Below, piece after piece: positions 1-8,863 of a DNA stretch of 50,205 nt. The stretch is from the NCBI GenBank assembly GCA_030018455.1, contig JASEFU010000010.1, positions 1 to 50,205 on the forward strand, in the 5' to 3' direction. Each line of letters begins with the position of its first letter. The stretch's first letter is position 1. Made by a program: the position numbers and the translations under genes. The notes beneath the pieces are model-generated. The model saw only the letters and a program-made list of their open reading frames with translations. It searched no databases and was not told the DNA's origin. Source of the stretch: Dehalococcoidia bacterium. Lineage in GTDB: Bacteria; Chloroflexota; Dehalococcoidia; DSTF01; JALHUB01.

Positions 1-1251
1 GGCGTCCGCCGAGCGCATGAGGAAGAGAAAGCGGCAGGCGTCCCTCCCCACCTCGTCGATGACCTCCCGTAGCGTCACGATGTCGCCGGAGCGCTTGGAG
101 ATGCGCACGACCTCGCCGCCGCGCTTGAGCGTGACGAGCTGGCCGATGATCACCTCCAGGCGTGACGGGTCGACGCCGAGTGCGGAGACAGCCGCCTTCA
201 GCCGCGACACGTGCCCCTGGTGGTCGGCGCCCCAGATGTTGATGACGCGGTCGAAACCGCGGATGAGGAACTTGTCGTAGTGGTAGGCGATGTCGGAGGC
301 GAAGTACGTGGGCACGCCCGTCGAGCGCACGAGCACGTTGTCCTTGTCCTCGCCCAGTTCGCTGCTCGCGAACCAGACCGCGCCTTCCTTTTCGGTCACG
401 TGGCCGCGCTCGCGCAGGAGCCGCATCATCTGGTCGTAGCGGCTGTCGGGCCCGTAGAGGGTGGACTCGCGGAACCAGACGTCGAACGTAACACCCATCG
501 CCGCCAGGTCGTCGCGGATCTTTTCCAGCATGCGCCTCAGCCCGATGTCGCTGAACTCGGGCGGTGGGTCGGGCGCGAACTCGTACGGCCCCACGAAGCG
601 ATCGCCGTACTCGTCACGGATTTCGTGCGCGAGGTCGATCACGTACTCGCCCGGGTAGCCGTCGGCGGGTATCTCGGCGTCTTTCCCGAACAGTTGCAGA
701 TAGCGCGCGTGCAGCGTGCGGGCGAAGATCTTCACCTGCGTCAGCATGTCGTTGACCAGGTATTCCTCCTCGACCCGGTATCCCGCGGCCTTCAGCGCGT
801 TCGCCAGGGTGCTGCCTATGGAGGCCCAGCGGCCGTTCCCCACGTGCAGCGGGCCGGTCGGGTTAGCGCTCACGTACTCGACCTGGACCCTGCGGCCTTC
901 GCCCAGCGGCACGTTGCCGTACGCTTCCCCTTCGCGCAGCACCGCCTCCGTCTGCTGCGCCAACCACTCCTCGTTGAGGCGGAAATTGATGAAACCGGGA
1001 GCCGCGACGCTCACCTCGCCTATTGCGGCGTGCGGCTTGATGTGGCGGGCAATGCTCTCCGCCACCGACATCGAGTCGACGCGGCCCGCCCGCGCCAGGC
1101 GGAGGGCGAGACTGGAAGCGTAGTCGCCGTGCTCCGGTCGTTGCGGCCGCTCGATCTCCACTTCGGGCAGGGCCACCGAGGGCAGGTCGCCCTGCTCGCG
1201 CGCCTCTTGAGCGGCTTCCGCCACCAGCCCAGCGATCTCTTGCTTGATCAT
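1..1251 (-). CDS. argS: Arginyl-tRNA synthetase, C-terminal part beyond window
   Basis: Class I aminoacyl-tRNA synthetase that charges tRNA-Arg with arginine in the cytoplasm. 417 codons are present; the anticodon-binding C-terminus lies outside the window. The N-terminal ArgS additional domain covers roughly residues 1-115. The HIGH-type ATP-binding signature follows as VEYVSANPTGPLHVGNGR, with HVGN at residues 136-139. The last visible residues (LFLMRSADA) fit the part of the catalytic domain just before the DFD motif. The ATG at 1251 is the first usable start; an ATG just upstream is out of frame and stops at once. It lies 82 bp downstream of an acyltransferase gene on the same strand and may be read from the ino1 promoter or a local one. 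Family assignment is secure. Confidence 0.95.
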   Translation of the reverse strand, partial: MIKQEIAGLVAEAAQEAREQGDLPSVALPEVEIERPQRPEHGDYASSLALRLARAGRVDSMSVAESIARHIKPHAAIGEVSVAAPGFINFRLNEEWLAQQTEAVLREGEAYGNVPLGEGRRVQVEYVSANPTGPLHVGNGRWASIGSTLANALKAAGYRVEEEYLVNDMLTQVKIFARTLHARYLQLFGKDAEIPADGYPGEYVIDLAHEIRDEYGDRFVGPYEFAPDPPPEFSDIGLRRMLEKIRDDLAAMGVTFDVWFRESTLYGPDSRYDQMMRLLRERGHVTEKEGAVWFASSELGEDKDNVLVRSTGVPTYFASDIAYHYDKFLIRGFDRVINIWGADHQGHVSRLKAAVSALGVDPSRLEVIIGQLVTLKRGGEVVRISKRSGDIVTLREVIDEVGRDACRFLFLMRSADA

Positions 1252-1333
1252 GTTGTTGCCCTCATCAAAGCCTCGGACGAGGTCTAGCCTCGCCCCAACC
1301 CCGTATTATAAGCAAAGAAGCGGCAGCGGTGAA

Positions 1334-2221
1334 TCAGGGGGACTTTTCCCTCCCCGGCTGCTCCCAGAACCGGTCCAGCACCATCCACTGTCCAGGGTCC
1401 ATCCGCAGGTACTTCTCGATGTAGGCAACGACCTTTTGCGTGTTGGCCAGCGCGTCCGCGGCCTCGTTGCCCGTGCGCGTCATCTCGATGGGCGGCTCCG
1501 TGTACACCTCGAAGTGCTTCCCGTGCGTCCGCCGGCAGAACATGGGAATGAGCACGGCGTCCGTCCGCAGCGCGAGGTGGGCCGCGCCCACGGGCAGACG
1601 CACCTCGTGGCCGAGGAACGGCATCGGCACGCCCGTGCGCTGGATGTCGCGGTCGCAAAGAATTGAGACCGCCCTCCCTTCCGAGAGCCAGCGGAGCGCC
1701 TCTTTCATCGTCGAAAGGCTGACGGGGCGAAAGGTCTGCCCCTTGCTCTCGCGCAGACGGTGGATGAAATCGGAGAGCCGTTTCGGCTTGAGGGGTTCGG
1801 TGATTCCCAGCGCCCTTATGCCGATGGCGCCCGCGGCCTGCAACACGAGCTCCGGGTTGCCCAGGTGCGCGCTCGCCACGACGACGCCCCGTCCGGAACT
1901 GACGGCTTCGAGTACGTAGTGCAGGTTATGCGTCGTCAGGTTGTTCTCGTAGAACTTCGCCACGTTCAGCCGCGGCATCTGGAGGAGGTCGGCGTAGTAG
2001 AAGGCGAGGTTGCGGAAGGCCTCCTTCGCTTTCGCGCGCACCTGCGCGGGGTCGGTGTCGGGCCCCATTATCACCCTGATGTTCGCCTGGACGTTCCGTC
2101 GCAGCCGGGGGCGAAGGTAGTAGACGAGGGTCGCCGCGCGGGCAGCGATGAAGTAAGCGGCCGCGGTGGGGAGCCAGCCCAATAGCCGGTAAATGAGAAC
2201 GAAGGCGAGGTACTTGAACAT
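1334..2221 (-). CDS. LpxL/HtrB-family lysophospholipid acyltransferase (second of pair)
   Basis: 295-residue membrane-associated acyltransferase of the LpxL/HtrB/PatA family, which moves acyl chains onto lipid or glycolipid acceptors at the inner face of the membrane. Visible features are a hydrophobic N-terminus (residues 1-35), the HX4E catalytic motif in SAHLGNPEL (H119, E124) and the conserved LCDRDIQRTGVPMPFLG segment. The ATG at 2221 is chosen because the open frame upstream runs into the preceding gene, whose stop is only 17 bp away. It is probably co-transcribed with that paralogous acyltransferase and with ino1. Beside an inositol-phosphate synthase, and with no LPS gene nearby, an acyltransferase acting on an inositol or mannosyl lipid (PatA-like) is more likely than a lipid A enzyme. 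The substrate is inferred. Confidence 0.85.
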   Translation of the reverse strand: MFKYLAFVLIYRLLGWLPTAAAYFIAARAATLVYYLRPRLRRNVQANIRVIMGPDTDPAQVRAKAKEAFRNLAFYYADLLQMPRLNVAKFYENNLTTHNLHYVLEAVSSGRGVVVASAHLGNPELVLQAAGAIGIRALGITEPLKPKRLSDFIHRLRESKGQTFRPVSLSTMKEALRWLSEGRAVSILCDRDIQRTGVPMPFLGHEVRLPVGAAHLALRTDAVLIPMFCRRTHGKHFEVYTEPPIEMTRTGNEAADALANTQKVVAYIEKYLRMDPGQWMVLDRFWEQPGREKSP

Positions 2222-2237
2222 AGAGGCCGCGGCGACC

Positions 2238-3146
2238 TCAGGGTTCGGGCGCCAGGGCCCGCTCTCTCTGCGGTACCCTGGCCGACCGGTTCCAGAGGGG
2301 GTGGAAGATGAACCACTGGTCGGGATCGTGGCGGATGAGCCGCTCGAGCGACCACATGATCTGCTGCGTAAGGCGGCGGACGTCCTCCTCCTCGTCGCCC
2401 GTCTTCTCAAACGCGAAGTCGAAGTCGACAACCGGCCGGATCTTGTCCTCCTCGCCTCGCACTCGCAGGAGGACCGCCGGCATGACGCGGGCGCCCGTCC
2501 GCAGGGCGATGCGGGCGGGCCCTACCGGCACCTCCATCGGCGAGCCGAAGAAGTCGACTTTCGCTGTGCCGCCGGGCTCCGGCGCGTCGATGAGCAGGGC
2601 GAGGATCTCTCCCCGCCGCAGGGCGCGGATGATGCCGGGCCCCACCTTCTCCATCGGCGTCACTTTCATCCCCAGGTGCCGGCGCGACCCCTGCACGAGA
2701 GCGTTCATCTGCGGATAACGGAACGTCTCCGCTACCACGTTCACCGGGTAGCCGTAGGCGGCGAGTCCGGCCGCGCCCATGTCCCAGTTGCCGAAGTGTA
2801 GGGTTATGAAGATAACGCCCCGGCCCGCAGCCATCGCCTCGTCGATGCGCTCGATATGATCGAAGACGATGCGGCGCCGCACCTCTTCCGGAGTCGAGTC
2901 GAAGAAGTGGATGAAGTCGATCACGTACTTGCCAAAATTCCGGAACGAGCGGCGGGCGGCGAGGCTTATCTCCTTCTCGTTGTCCGTGTTCAGCACCCGC
3001 GCCATGGCGTCCTTGAGGGCGCGCCGCTGCTCCCGAAAGAACAGGTAGCAAATGTCGGCAATGATCCGGGCGAAAAAGTAACCAACTTTGGGAGGGAAGG
3101 GACGTGCCAGGACGATTATGAGTCGGAAGATCCAGTAGACAATCAT
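2238..3146 (-). CDS. LpxL/PatA-family acyltransferase (first of pair)
   Basis: 302-residue member of the same acyltransferase family. The catalytic HX4D motif is in [11 protein letters not shown] (H117, D122). It is followed by a lysophospholipid-acyltransferase core with [10 protein letters not shown] and the acceptor-site-like [18 protein letters not shown]. The N-terminus is amphipathic or hydrophobic, with no cleavable signal. Its start overlaps the ino1 stop by 4 bp (ATGA), which shows translational coupling. In Actinobacteria, PatA acylates phosphatidylinositol mannosides and is encoded near inositol-lipid genes; this neighbourhood suggests a comparable role. It differs clearly from the next gene (HFGNWD against HLGNPE), so the two probably act on different positions or acceptors. 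Confidence 0.86.
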   Translation of the reverse strand: MIVYWIFRLIIVLARPFPPKVGYFFARIIADICYLFFREQRRALKDAMARVLNTDNEKEISLAARRSFRNFGKYVIDFIHFFDSTPEEVRRRIVFDHIERIDEAMAAGRGVIFITLHFGNWDMGAAGLAAYGYPVNVVAETFRYPQMNALVQGSRRHLGMKVTPMEKVGPGIIRALRRGEILALLIDAPEPGGTAKVDFFGSPMEVPVGPARIALRTGARVMPAVLLRVRGEEDKIRPVVDFDFAFEKTGDEEEDVRRLTQQIMWSLERLIRHDPDQWFIFHPLWNRSARVPQRERALAPEP

Positions 3147-4219
3147 GCTTCGCTCTGCGCGATAAACTCCTCTACCATTTCACGGGCGCGGTCGTCGGTG
3201 AACTGCTGCGGCGGCGACTTCATGAAGTACGCGGAAGGGGCAATGAGGGCCCCGGACATGCCCCTGTCGAGCGCCAGCTTGCAGCACCGTATGGCGTCGA
3301 TCACCACACCGGCGGAATTGGGACTATCCCACACCTCGAGCTTGAGCTCCAGGTTCAGGGGCACGTCGCCGAAGGTCGTCCCTTCCATGCGAATGTGGCA
3401 CCACTTGCGGTCCTGAAGCCAGGGGATGTAGTCGCTGGGCCCCACGTGGATGTTCTCTTCCGGCAGCTCGTAGTCGAGCTGTGAGGTGACAGCGCCCGTC
3501 TTTGATATCTTCTTCGACTCCAGCCGCTCCCTCTCTAGCATGTTGAGAAAGTCGGTGTTGCCGCCGAAGTTGATCTGGTACATGCGGTCGATGCGGACGC
3601 CGCGGTCGCGGAAGAGGCGCGTCAGGACGCGGTGGACGATCGTCGCGCCCACCTGCGACTTGATGTCGTCGCCGATGACGGGCAGCCCGCGGTCGGTGAA
3701 CCGGCCCTGCCAGTACGGCTCTCGCGCGATGAAGACGGGAATGCAGTTGACAAAGCCGCAGCCGGCCGTGAGCACCTGCTCTACGTACCACTTCGTCGCT
3801 TCCTCTGAGCCGACGGGCAGATAGTTGATGACGACGTGCGTCTCCGTCCGGCGGAGTATGTCGACAATGTCGTCGGTCGGGCCCGGGGCCTTGCGGATGA
3901 TCTGCGACAGGTACTTGCCGAGGCCGTCGTGCGTCATGCCGCGGTGGACGCGCACCCCCAGCTTGGGGACGTCGGCGAAGCGGTAGGTGTTGTTGGGGGG
4001 GGTGTAGATAGCTTCAGCGAGGTCTTTGCCCACCTTGTTGGCGTCGATGTCGAAGGCGGCCACGAACTCGATGTCGCTTATGGCGTAGCCGCCGAGCTCG
4101 GCGTGCATGATCCCGGGGATCACCGCGCCGGCCTTCGCTCCGCGGTAATAGGTGACGCCCTGAACGAGGGAGGAGGCGCAATTCCCTACGCCGATGATGG
4201 CAACGTTAATCTTGCCCAA
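3143..4219 (-). CDS. ino1: Myo-inositol-1-phosphate synthase
   Basis: Converts glucose-6-phosphate to L-myo-inositol-1-phosphate with NAD, the committed step to inositol lipids and soluble inositol compounds. The protein is 358 residues, close to the short bacterial/archaeal form. The Rossmann motif is at the N-terminus ([16 protein letters not shown]). The conserved [32 protein letters not shown] and [20 protein letters not shown] blocks all follow. The start is taken as TTG at 4219: it has a strong AGGAG box about 8 nt upstream and puts the Rossmann strand at residue 3 or so, as in homologues. Longer in-frame starts lie inside the promoter. The gene is translationally coupled to an acyltransferase downstream. 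No phosphatidylinositol synthase or mannosyltransferase is in the window. Confidence 0.95.
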   Translation of the reverse strand: MGKINVAIIGVGNCASSLVQGVTYYRGAKAGAVIPGIMHAELGGYAISDIEFVAAFDIDANKVGKDLAEAIYTPPNNTYRFADVPKLGVRVHRGMTHDGLGKYLSQIIRKAPGPTDDIVDILRRTETHVVINYLPVGSEEATKWYVEQVLTAGCGFVNCIPVFIAREPYWQGRFTDRGLPVIGDDIKSQVGATIVHRVLTRLFRDRGVRIDRMYQINFGGNTDFLNMLERERLESKKISKTGAVTSQLDYELPEENIHVGPSDYIPWLQDRKWCHIRMEGTTFGDVPLNLELKLEVWDSPNSAGVVIDAIRCCKLALDRGMSGALIAPSAYFMKSPPQQFTDDRAREMVEEFIAQSEA

Positions 4220-4220
4220 C

Positions 4221-4238
4221 CTTATCTCTCCTGATAAG
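4221..4238 (-). promoter_or_regulatory. Hairpin holding the ino1 ribosome-binding site in its loop
   Basis: On the minus strand, CTTATC and GATAAG form a perfect 6-bp inverted repeat whose 6-nt loop (AGGAGA) is the Shine-Dalgarno box of ino1. The TTG start follows directly. The pairing is seen in the sequence. Whether it presents or hides the ribosome site is inference. Confidence 0.5.
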
Positions 4239-4268
4239 CGTTCCAGTGGAGCGGGCAAAACCCGCTGC

Positions 4269-4298
4269 ATTCTAGCAGTTGGCCTGTCTGAGCGGCAA
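4269..4298 (-). promoter_or_regulatory. Sigma-70-type promoter for ino1
   Basis: Minus strand: -35 TTGCCG (4293-4298), an 18-bp spacer and -10 TAGAAT (4269-4274). Transcription would start near 4262, giving a leader of about 43 nt. The leader contains a second small inverted repeat (AGCGGG/CCCGCT, 4250-4266) and the RBS hairpin. Confidence 0.55.
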
Positions 4299-4465
4299 GC
4301 TCTAATTCTAATGTAGCGCAATGGCCGCCGTTCGGCCAGTCTGCCGTCGGGCGCGTCGAGAGGTTGGCTCCGCCCGAAAAAAGGGGACAGCGACCCAGAC
4401 GGTCGCCATCCCGGGGCGCTACAGAGGGACTACTGGCTTAGAGAAAGGAAGTCGTGCTGGCCGGC

Positions 4466-4606
4466 CTAGCCCTTGCCGATGCGATACATCTTCGTGCCGC
4501 AGACGGGGCACTCGCCCTTCGTCGCCGGCTTGCCGTTCTTCATCGTCACCTTCTGGGCGTTCTTCATCTCCCTCGTCTGTCGGCACTTTAGACAGTATGC
4601 CTGCAT
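4466..4606 (-). CDS. Small zinc-finger protein, DUF5679-like
   Basis: 46-residue basic protein with two CxxC pairs: AYCLKCRQTREM near the N-terminus and GECPVCGTKMYRIG near the C-terminus. They should bind one zinc ion as a ribbon. The central MKNGKPATKG stretch and the spacing match the DUF5679 family seen in Actinobacteria and Chloroflexota, whose function is unknown. The ATG at 4606 has an AAGGGAG box about 10 nt upstream. It is on the same strand as ino1 but about 245 bp ahead of it. The gap holds the ino1 promoter, so the two are probably separate units. Confidence 0.8.
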   Translation of the reverse strand: MQAYCLKCRQTREMKNAQKVTMKNGKPATKGECPVCGTKMYRIGKG

Positions 4607-4941
4607 CCGATGTTACTCCCTTCTTAAGAACTGCGGGGTCTTACCCCCGCCCTTTCTCGGCGCCTTCGCCGTCACACCCAATGTTGCTTGCATGATAGCC
4701 GTTCCTGAGTCCGTGTCAAGAGATTTGGCCCCAATTGACCCCATTTGCCTCCACCAATACTTTTTCGGGCATCTGCCGTGGCTAGAGGGCGTGCTTGAAA
4801 GAATCTGCTGCATGTTTACATAAAAGGGTTGACAGTGCGGGGGGGGCAGTATCGTCCAAGTATTAACAGGCAAGGATATGGTAGGAAGTTTCATAACGCG
4901 CCGGCGCGGGCACACGACCCAAACGACGCAGGCGATGAAGC
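4607..4941. other. Intergenic stretch, no gene recognised
   Basis: No convincing coding frame. It is less GC-rich than its surroundings around 4700-4830. It holds a GC-rich inverted repeat near 4624-4641 (GCGGGG/CCCCGC on the minus strand), a run of eight G near 4840 and a TTGACA-like hexamer at about 4829 without a good -10. It reads as degraded sequence next to the gene remnants that follow. Confidence 0.4.
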
Positions 4942-5064
4942 GTGAATAACGGCCTTCTTCCTCCGGTCGCTTTCGAGGGCCGTCTGGTCAAGCTGCGACC
5001 CGTCGTTCGCGATGACTACCCGCTGATCTTTACGTGGAGGATCGACGCCTACTCCGAACCGGGC
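4942..5064 (+). pseudogene. Remnant of a GNAT-type acetyltransferase N-terminus
   Basis: From a GTG at 4942 the frame encodes about 40 residues containing AFEGRLVKLRPVVRDDYPLI and FTWRIDAYSEPG. This resembles the first strand and helix of GNAT N-acetyltransferases (G-R-L-V-x-L-R-P-...-D-...-W-R). The similarity ends abruptly near 5064 and no acetyl-CoA-binding motif follows. I read it as a truncated gene fused to unrelated sequence. This is a judgement by eye on a short segment. Confidence 0.4.
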
Positions 5065-5254
5065 TGGCAATGTGTACGTACGAATGTACAACGGATATAC
5101 CAGCGGATCGCACACGCTCTACGATACGAAGATCGCTTGGACCGACGGCAGTGAGATCAGCAGCGCATGTTCCCAGAAGGTGAATATTCCTGTGGGCGGC
5201 GCCCCCAAACAGTGCAATTTCCCACGTACAGGAGGCGGCGTCGTCAGGACGTAG
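5065..5254 (+). pseudogene. Remnant of the C-terminus of a secreted-type protein
   Basis: A frame different from the preceding remnant encodes about 62 residues ending at a TAG: GNVYVRMYNGYTSGSHTLYD and DTKIAWTDGSEISSACSQKV, then a glycine-rich end with a second cysteine. The Thr/Ser/Tyr-rich, beta-strand-like composition resembles the tail of an extracellular protein. No start or RBS precedes it. I do not recognise the family. Confidence 0.3.
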
Positions 5255-5359
5255 GCGAGCCCCCTGGGCCCGAGCGCTGATTACGTATATGCCGACGTAG
5301 CCTTCGGGCCGTGACAGAGAGACTCCTTCGCTGATCAGGCGAGGAGGAAGGAGATCAAG

Positions 5360-5674
5360 ATGAGACGGATAGCCATCACCGCCGTCCTGACGGTCCTGGC
5401 TGCTGTGGCACTCTACCCCCGGCTAGCCGGACGATGTGCAGAGGCTCTGCTTTTGAGTGGCGAGACTCCTGAGGCCTCAGCAACGGTCGTGAGTGCCCCC
5501 GTTCCCCCGGTGAGCGGCGGTGACGGGGCGCTGCCCGCCAGCGGCGCGCCTCAATCAGAGCGTGGCTTGGGCTGGGCGCCGTCAGCGGCCGTCGGCGTAC
5601 TGGGCCTGTCGGCCGTGCTGATGGTCGCGTGGGCAGTCTCCGGGCGGTCGGGTAGACGGAGTCACGAGCGCTAG
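5360..5674 (+). CDS. Small secreted protein with LPASG-type wall-sorting signal
   Basis: 104 residues behind a strong GGAGGAAGGAG box and an ATG. The N-terminus is a signal peptide (two arginines, then a hydrophobic run to about residue 20). A Ser/Pro/Gly-rich middle follows. The C-terminus has LPASG (near residue 58), a hydrophobic helix (roughly 70-93) and the basic tail SGRSGRRSHER. This order matches sortase-anchored surface proteins, with Ser in place of Thr in LPxTG. No sortase is in the window, and a simple double-membrane-anchored peptide is the alternative. It converges with truB. Confidence 0.55.
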   Translation: MRRIAITAVLTVLAAVALYPRLAGRCAEALLLSGETPEASATVVSAPVPPVSGGDGALPASGAPQSERGLGWAPSAAVGVLGLSAVLMVAWAVSGRSGRRSHER

Positions 5675-5703
5675 TTCAGGGTTGGCGGTCACTGGGGCGG
5701 GCG

Positions 5704-6618
5704 TCAAGGCGGGCGGAACACCTTTTCCGGCCGCCAAACGAAGCCAGCGCCCTCGTAGCGCAGGAGCGCGACGAGCAGTCCGTCCTGCGAATAAGCGCGG
5801 CACAGCGTGCCTTCGGCAACCGACGCGGCCCTCGTGGCGTCAAGCGGCGTCAGCTCGACGGCGCGTCCGTGGGCCGCCCATTCGCGCGTCTCCTCGCCGA
5901 GGATTGCGGCGTATCTGTCCAGTAGCGCGCAGTCGAGCGCATAAAGGAGCTCCTCCCACGTTGCGTCCTCGAAGGCCTGCTGTAGCTCACCCATCGTGAT
6001 GGAGCAGCGCGCTTCGAACGGCCCTACCGCCAGGCGGACGAGGTGTTCCAGGTGCGCCCCGCAGCCCAGACGCTCCCCCAGGTCGAACGCGAGTGTGCGC
6101 AGGTAAACGCCGCGCCCCGATTCCACCTCGATGGTCACGATAGGCGGCTCGAACGCCAGGAGCGATATCGAGTAGACGCGCACCTGCCGCGGCTGCGCCT
6201 GCGCCGGCTTCCCCGACCGCCCCAGCCGGTAGAGCGGCGTCCCTTCGTGCTTCACGGCGCTGAACGCGGGCGGTATCTGGCTGATCTCGCCGGCGAACGA
6301 AGGAAGGACGTCTTCCACCATCTGTCGCGTCACGCCCGAGGGGTCGCCTGTGCGCACGACCTCGCCCTCGCCGTCGTACGTATCAGTGACGATGCCGAGG
6401 CGGATGCGCGCGCGGTACCGCTTGCCAGCGTCGAGCAGGTACTCGACGATACGTGTGGCGCGGCCGATGCATACGGGAAGGACGCCCTCGGCCGTCGGAT
6501 CGAGCGTTCCTGCGTGGCCGACGCGCCGCGCCCTCGTGCGACGCCGCACCACGCGCACGACGTCGAAAGACGTCCACCCGGGCGGCTTGTAGACGTTGAG
6601 TATGCCGTCGGCGCTCAA
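5704..6618 (-). CDS. truB: tRNA pseudouridine-55 synthase
   Basis: Makes pseudouridine at position 55 in the T-loop of tRNAs. The protein is 304 residues, normal for TruB. The N-terminal NVYKPPGWTSFDVV motif and the catalytic GHAGTLDPTAEGVL motif (Asp40) are intact, followed by the KRYRARIRLGIVTDTYDGEG strand and a C-terminal PUA-like region (about 230-304). The start overlaps the rbfA stop by 4 bp (ATGA). It is the last gene of the nusA-infB operon, where truB commonly sits. Confidence 0.96.
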   Translation of the reverse strand: MSADGILNVYKPPGWTSFDVVRVVRRRTRARRVGHAGTLDPTAEGVLPVCIGRATRIVEYLLDAGKRYRARIRLGIVTDTYDGEGEVVRTGDPSGVTRQMVEDVLPSFAGEISQIPPAFSAVKHEGTPLYRLGRSGKPAQAQPRQVRVYSISLLAFEPPIVTIEVESGRGVYLRTLAFDLGERLGCGAHLEHLVRLAVGPFEARCSITMGELQQAFEDATWEELLYALDCALLDRYAAILGEETREWAAHGRAVELTPLDATRAASVAEGTLCRAYSQDGLLVALLRYEGAGFVWRPEKVFRPP

Positions 6619-6974
6619 CCCGGGCCCTTCTCCTGCTCCTCAACCTCCCGCAGCAGGTCGAGCACGTGGGCGCCCTGTTCGAGGGAGTCGTCGCGGCGGA
6701 AGCTGAGCCGGGGCGTGCGGCGCAGGGACAGGCGGCGGCTGAGCTCGTGGCGCATGAAGGCGGCGGCGGCCTCCAAGCCCTTCAGCGTCTCTTCCCGCTC
6801 TTCCTCGCTCCCCAGCACGCTGACGAACACCTTTGCGTGGGCGAGGTCGGCGGACGTTTCAACGTGGGTTACGGTGATCAGTCCGCCCAGACGGGGATCC
6901 TTTACCTGGCGGCGCAGGAGGTAGCTTATCTCCTCGCGGAACTGGTCGTTGAGACGTTCGATGCGCCTGCTCAT
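6615..6974 (-). CDS. rbfA: Ribosome-binding factor A
   Basis: 119-residue KH-fold factor that binds the 30S subunit during late 16S rRNA maturation. The N-terminal MSRRIERLNDQFREEISYLL helix and the DPRLGGLITVTHVETSADLA strand are typical. A conserved LRRTPRLSFRRDDSLEQGAH block follows. Its place between infB and truB is the standard bacterial order. About 52 bp separate it from infB, and it overlaps truB by 4 bp. Confidence 0.95.
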   Translation of the reverse strand: MSRRIERLNDQFREEISYLLRRQVKDPRLGGLITVTHVETSADLAHAKVFVSVLGSEEEREETLKGLEAAAAFMRHELSRRLSLRRTPRLSFRRDDSLEQGAHVLDLLREVEEQEKGPG

Positions 6975-7026
6975 GATGAGGCTCTTTCAGGTGGAGGCTT
7001 CCTGTGGGAGGAACGACGGCGCCCGG

Positions 7027-8856
7027 TCAGGAGACGCGCTCGCGCCGGTAGAAGGAGAGAACGTCTCCTTCCTGGAAGTCGTGGAAGTCGCTGAGGCCGA
7101 TGCCGCACTCGTAGCCTGCCTGCACTTCGCGCACGTCATCTTTGAACCGCTTCAAGCTTGCGACCGTGCTGCGCGCGATCACTTCTCCCTCACGCTCCAC
7201 GTTGGCGAGAGCGCCGCGCGTAACCGTACCGTCGCGCACGTAGCATCCGGCGATGTTGCCGACGCGGCTAATCTTGAATACCCGGCGCACCTCCGCGTGA
7301 CCCTCGACGACGTCCCTGTACACGGGCTCGTGCAGCCCTTTCAGCGCCTTTTCGATGTCCTCCACCAGCTCGTAGATGACGCTGTAGAGATGCACGACAA
7401 TGCCTTCGTTCTCCGCCAGGCGCCGCGCGCCCGGCTCCGGCCGCGTGTTGAAGCCGACGACAATGGCGTTCGAAGCAAGCGCCAGGTTAATATCGGACTC
7501 TGTGATGCTGCCCGATGCGGCGTGGATGACGTTCACCCGCACCTGCTCCGTGCTCAGGCGCTCCAGCGAGTCGCGTATCGGCTCGATGCTCCCCTGGACG
7601 TCGGTCTTCAAGACGACGTTGAGCTCCTTGACCTTGCCGGCGCTTATCTCACCGAAGAGCGTCTCCAGGCTGACCGCCCGTTGCTCTCGCAGGGCGGCGG
7701 CCTCGCGCTGACGCTGGCGTTCCTGCACCACCGCCCGCGCCGTCTTCTCGTCCGGCACTACGGTGACCACCTCTCCGGCCTGCGGTACGGCGCTCAGCCC
7801 CAGCACCTTTGCCGGGGAGCCCGGCCCCGCCGATTTGATGTGGCGGCCGTGCTCGTTGAACATTGCTTTTATCTTGCCGTAAGTCTCGCCGATGATTATC
7901 GAGTCGCCCTGCTTCAGCGTTCCCGTCTGCACGAGGACGGTAGCCATCGCGCCCCTGGTCGTGTCGAGACCTGCCTCGACGACGACGCCCCGCGCCGGCC
8001 GATCGGGGTTAGCCTTCAAATCGGCCACCTCGGCGACCACGAGGATGTTCGCCAGAAGATCGGGAATGCCTTCCCGTGTCTTCGCCGATACGGGCACGCA
8101 GATGACGTCGCCGCCCCATTCCTCCAGCATCAGGCCATGCTCCGCGAGCTGCTGCTTGACGCGGTCGGGGTTTGCGCCCGGCAGGTCGATCTTGTTCAGC
8201 GCCACAACGATGGGGACGCCCGCCGCCTTCGCGTGTGAGATCGCCTCTATCGTCTGCGGCATAACGCCGTCGTCCGCCGCGACAACGAGGACGGCGATAT
8301 CGGCGACCTTGCCGCCGCGCGCCCGCATGGCTGTGAACGCTTCGTGGCCGGGGGTGTCGAGGAAAGTGATCCGCTGGCCATCGACCGTAACCTGGTAGGC
8401 GCCGATGTGCTGGGTCATGCCGCCGGCCTCTTCGGCGGTGATGTTGCTCTCGCGGATGACGTCGAGGAGGCTTGTCTTGCCGTGGTCGACGTGGCCCATG
8501 ATGGTGACGACGGCCGGCCGCGGTTGCAGGTTGCCTTCCTCCTCTTCGCCGACAACCTTCTCCGCCTCCTCCAGCGCTCCGCGGACCTCCGGCGGTTCCG
8601 CCGCGGCTGCCGGCTCCGGCTCGAAGCCGAGGTCGTGCACGATGATCGCCGCCGTATCGTAGTCGATCACCTGGTTGATGCTGGCCATGATCCCATTCTT
8701 GATGAGCTCTTTGATGACCTCGATCGGCGACATGCCGACAAGGTCACTGAGCTCCTTCACGGTCAGAGTGCGTGGGATCTCGACCGTCTTCTGGCCGTTC
8801 CCTGAGGGGGCGGTCGATTTCGTTGTGGCGCGGGAGCCGCGGGTCTCCTTGTTCAT
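7027..8856 (-). CDS. infB: Translation initiation factor IF-2
   Basis: GTPase that brings initiator fMet-tRNA to the 30S subunit and promotes subunit joining. At 609 residues it is a short form, lacking the long N-terminal extension of enterobacterial IF-2. Visible parts are an IF2-N module (about 30-80, [20 protein letters not shown]), the G1 motif GHVDHGKT (121-128), DTPGHEAF (G3), ALNKID (G4), and domain II to C2 at the C-terminus. It starts 7 bp after the ylxR stop, so it is clearly in operon. Confidence 0.97.
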   Translation of the reverse strand: MNKETRGSRATTKSTAPSGNGQKTVEIPRTLTVKELSDLVGMSPIEVIKELIKNGIMASINQVIDYDTAAIIVHDLGFEPEPAAAAEPPEVRGALEEAEKVVGEEEEGNLQPRPAVVTIMGHVDHGKTSLLDVIRESNITAEEAGGMTQHIGAYQVTVDGQRITFLDTPGHEAFTAMRARGGKVADIAVLVVAADDGVMPQTIEAISHAKAAGVPIVVALNKIDLPGANPDRVKQQLAEHGLMLEEWGGDVICVPVSAKTREGIPDLLANILVVAEVADLKANPDRPARGVVVEAGLDTTRGAMATVLVQTGTLKQGDSIIIGETYGKIKAMFNEHGRHIKSAGPGSPAKVLGLSAVPQAGEVVTVVPDEKTARAVVQERQRQREAAALREQRAVSLETLFGEISAGKVKELNVVLKTDVQGSIEPIRDSLERLSTEQVRVNVIHAASGSITESDINLALASNAIVVGFNTRPEPGARRLAENEGIVVHLYSVIYELVEDIEKALKGLHEPVYRDVVEGHAEVRRVFKISRVGNIAGCYVRDGTVTRGALANVEREGEVIARSTVASLKRFKDDVREVQAGYECGIGLSDFHDFQEGDVLSFYRRERVS

Positions 8857-8863
8857 GTCGTGC

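Noticed and set aside
1334-3146. Lipid A acyltransferases (LpxL/LpxM) as the function of the pair
   Set aside because: The family is right, but no LPS gene is in the window, the neighbour is ino1, and a heliorhodopsin also argues for a single membrane; a PatA-like role fits better.
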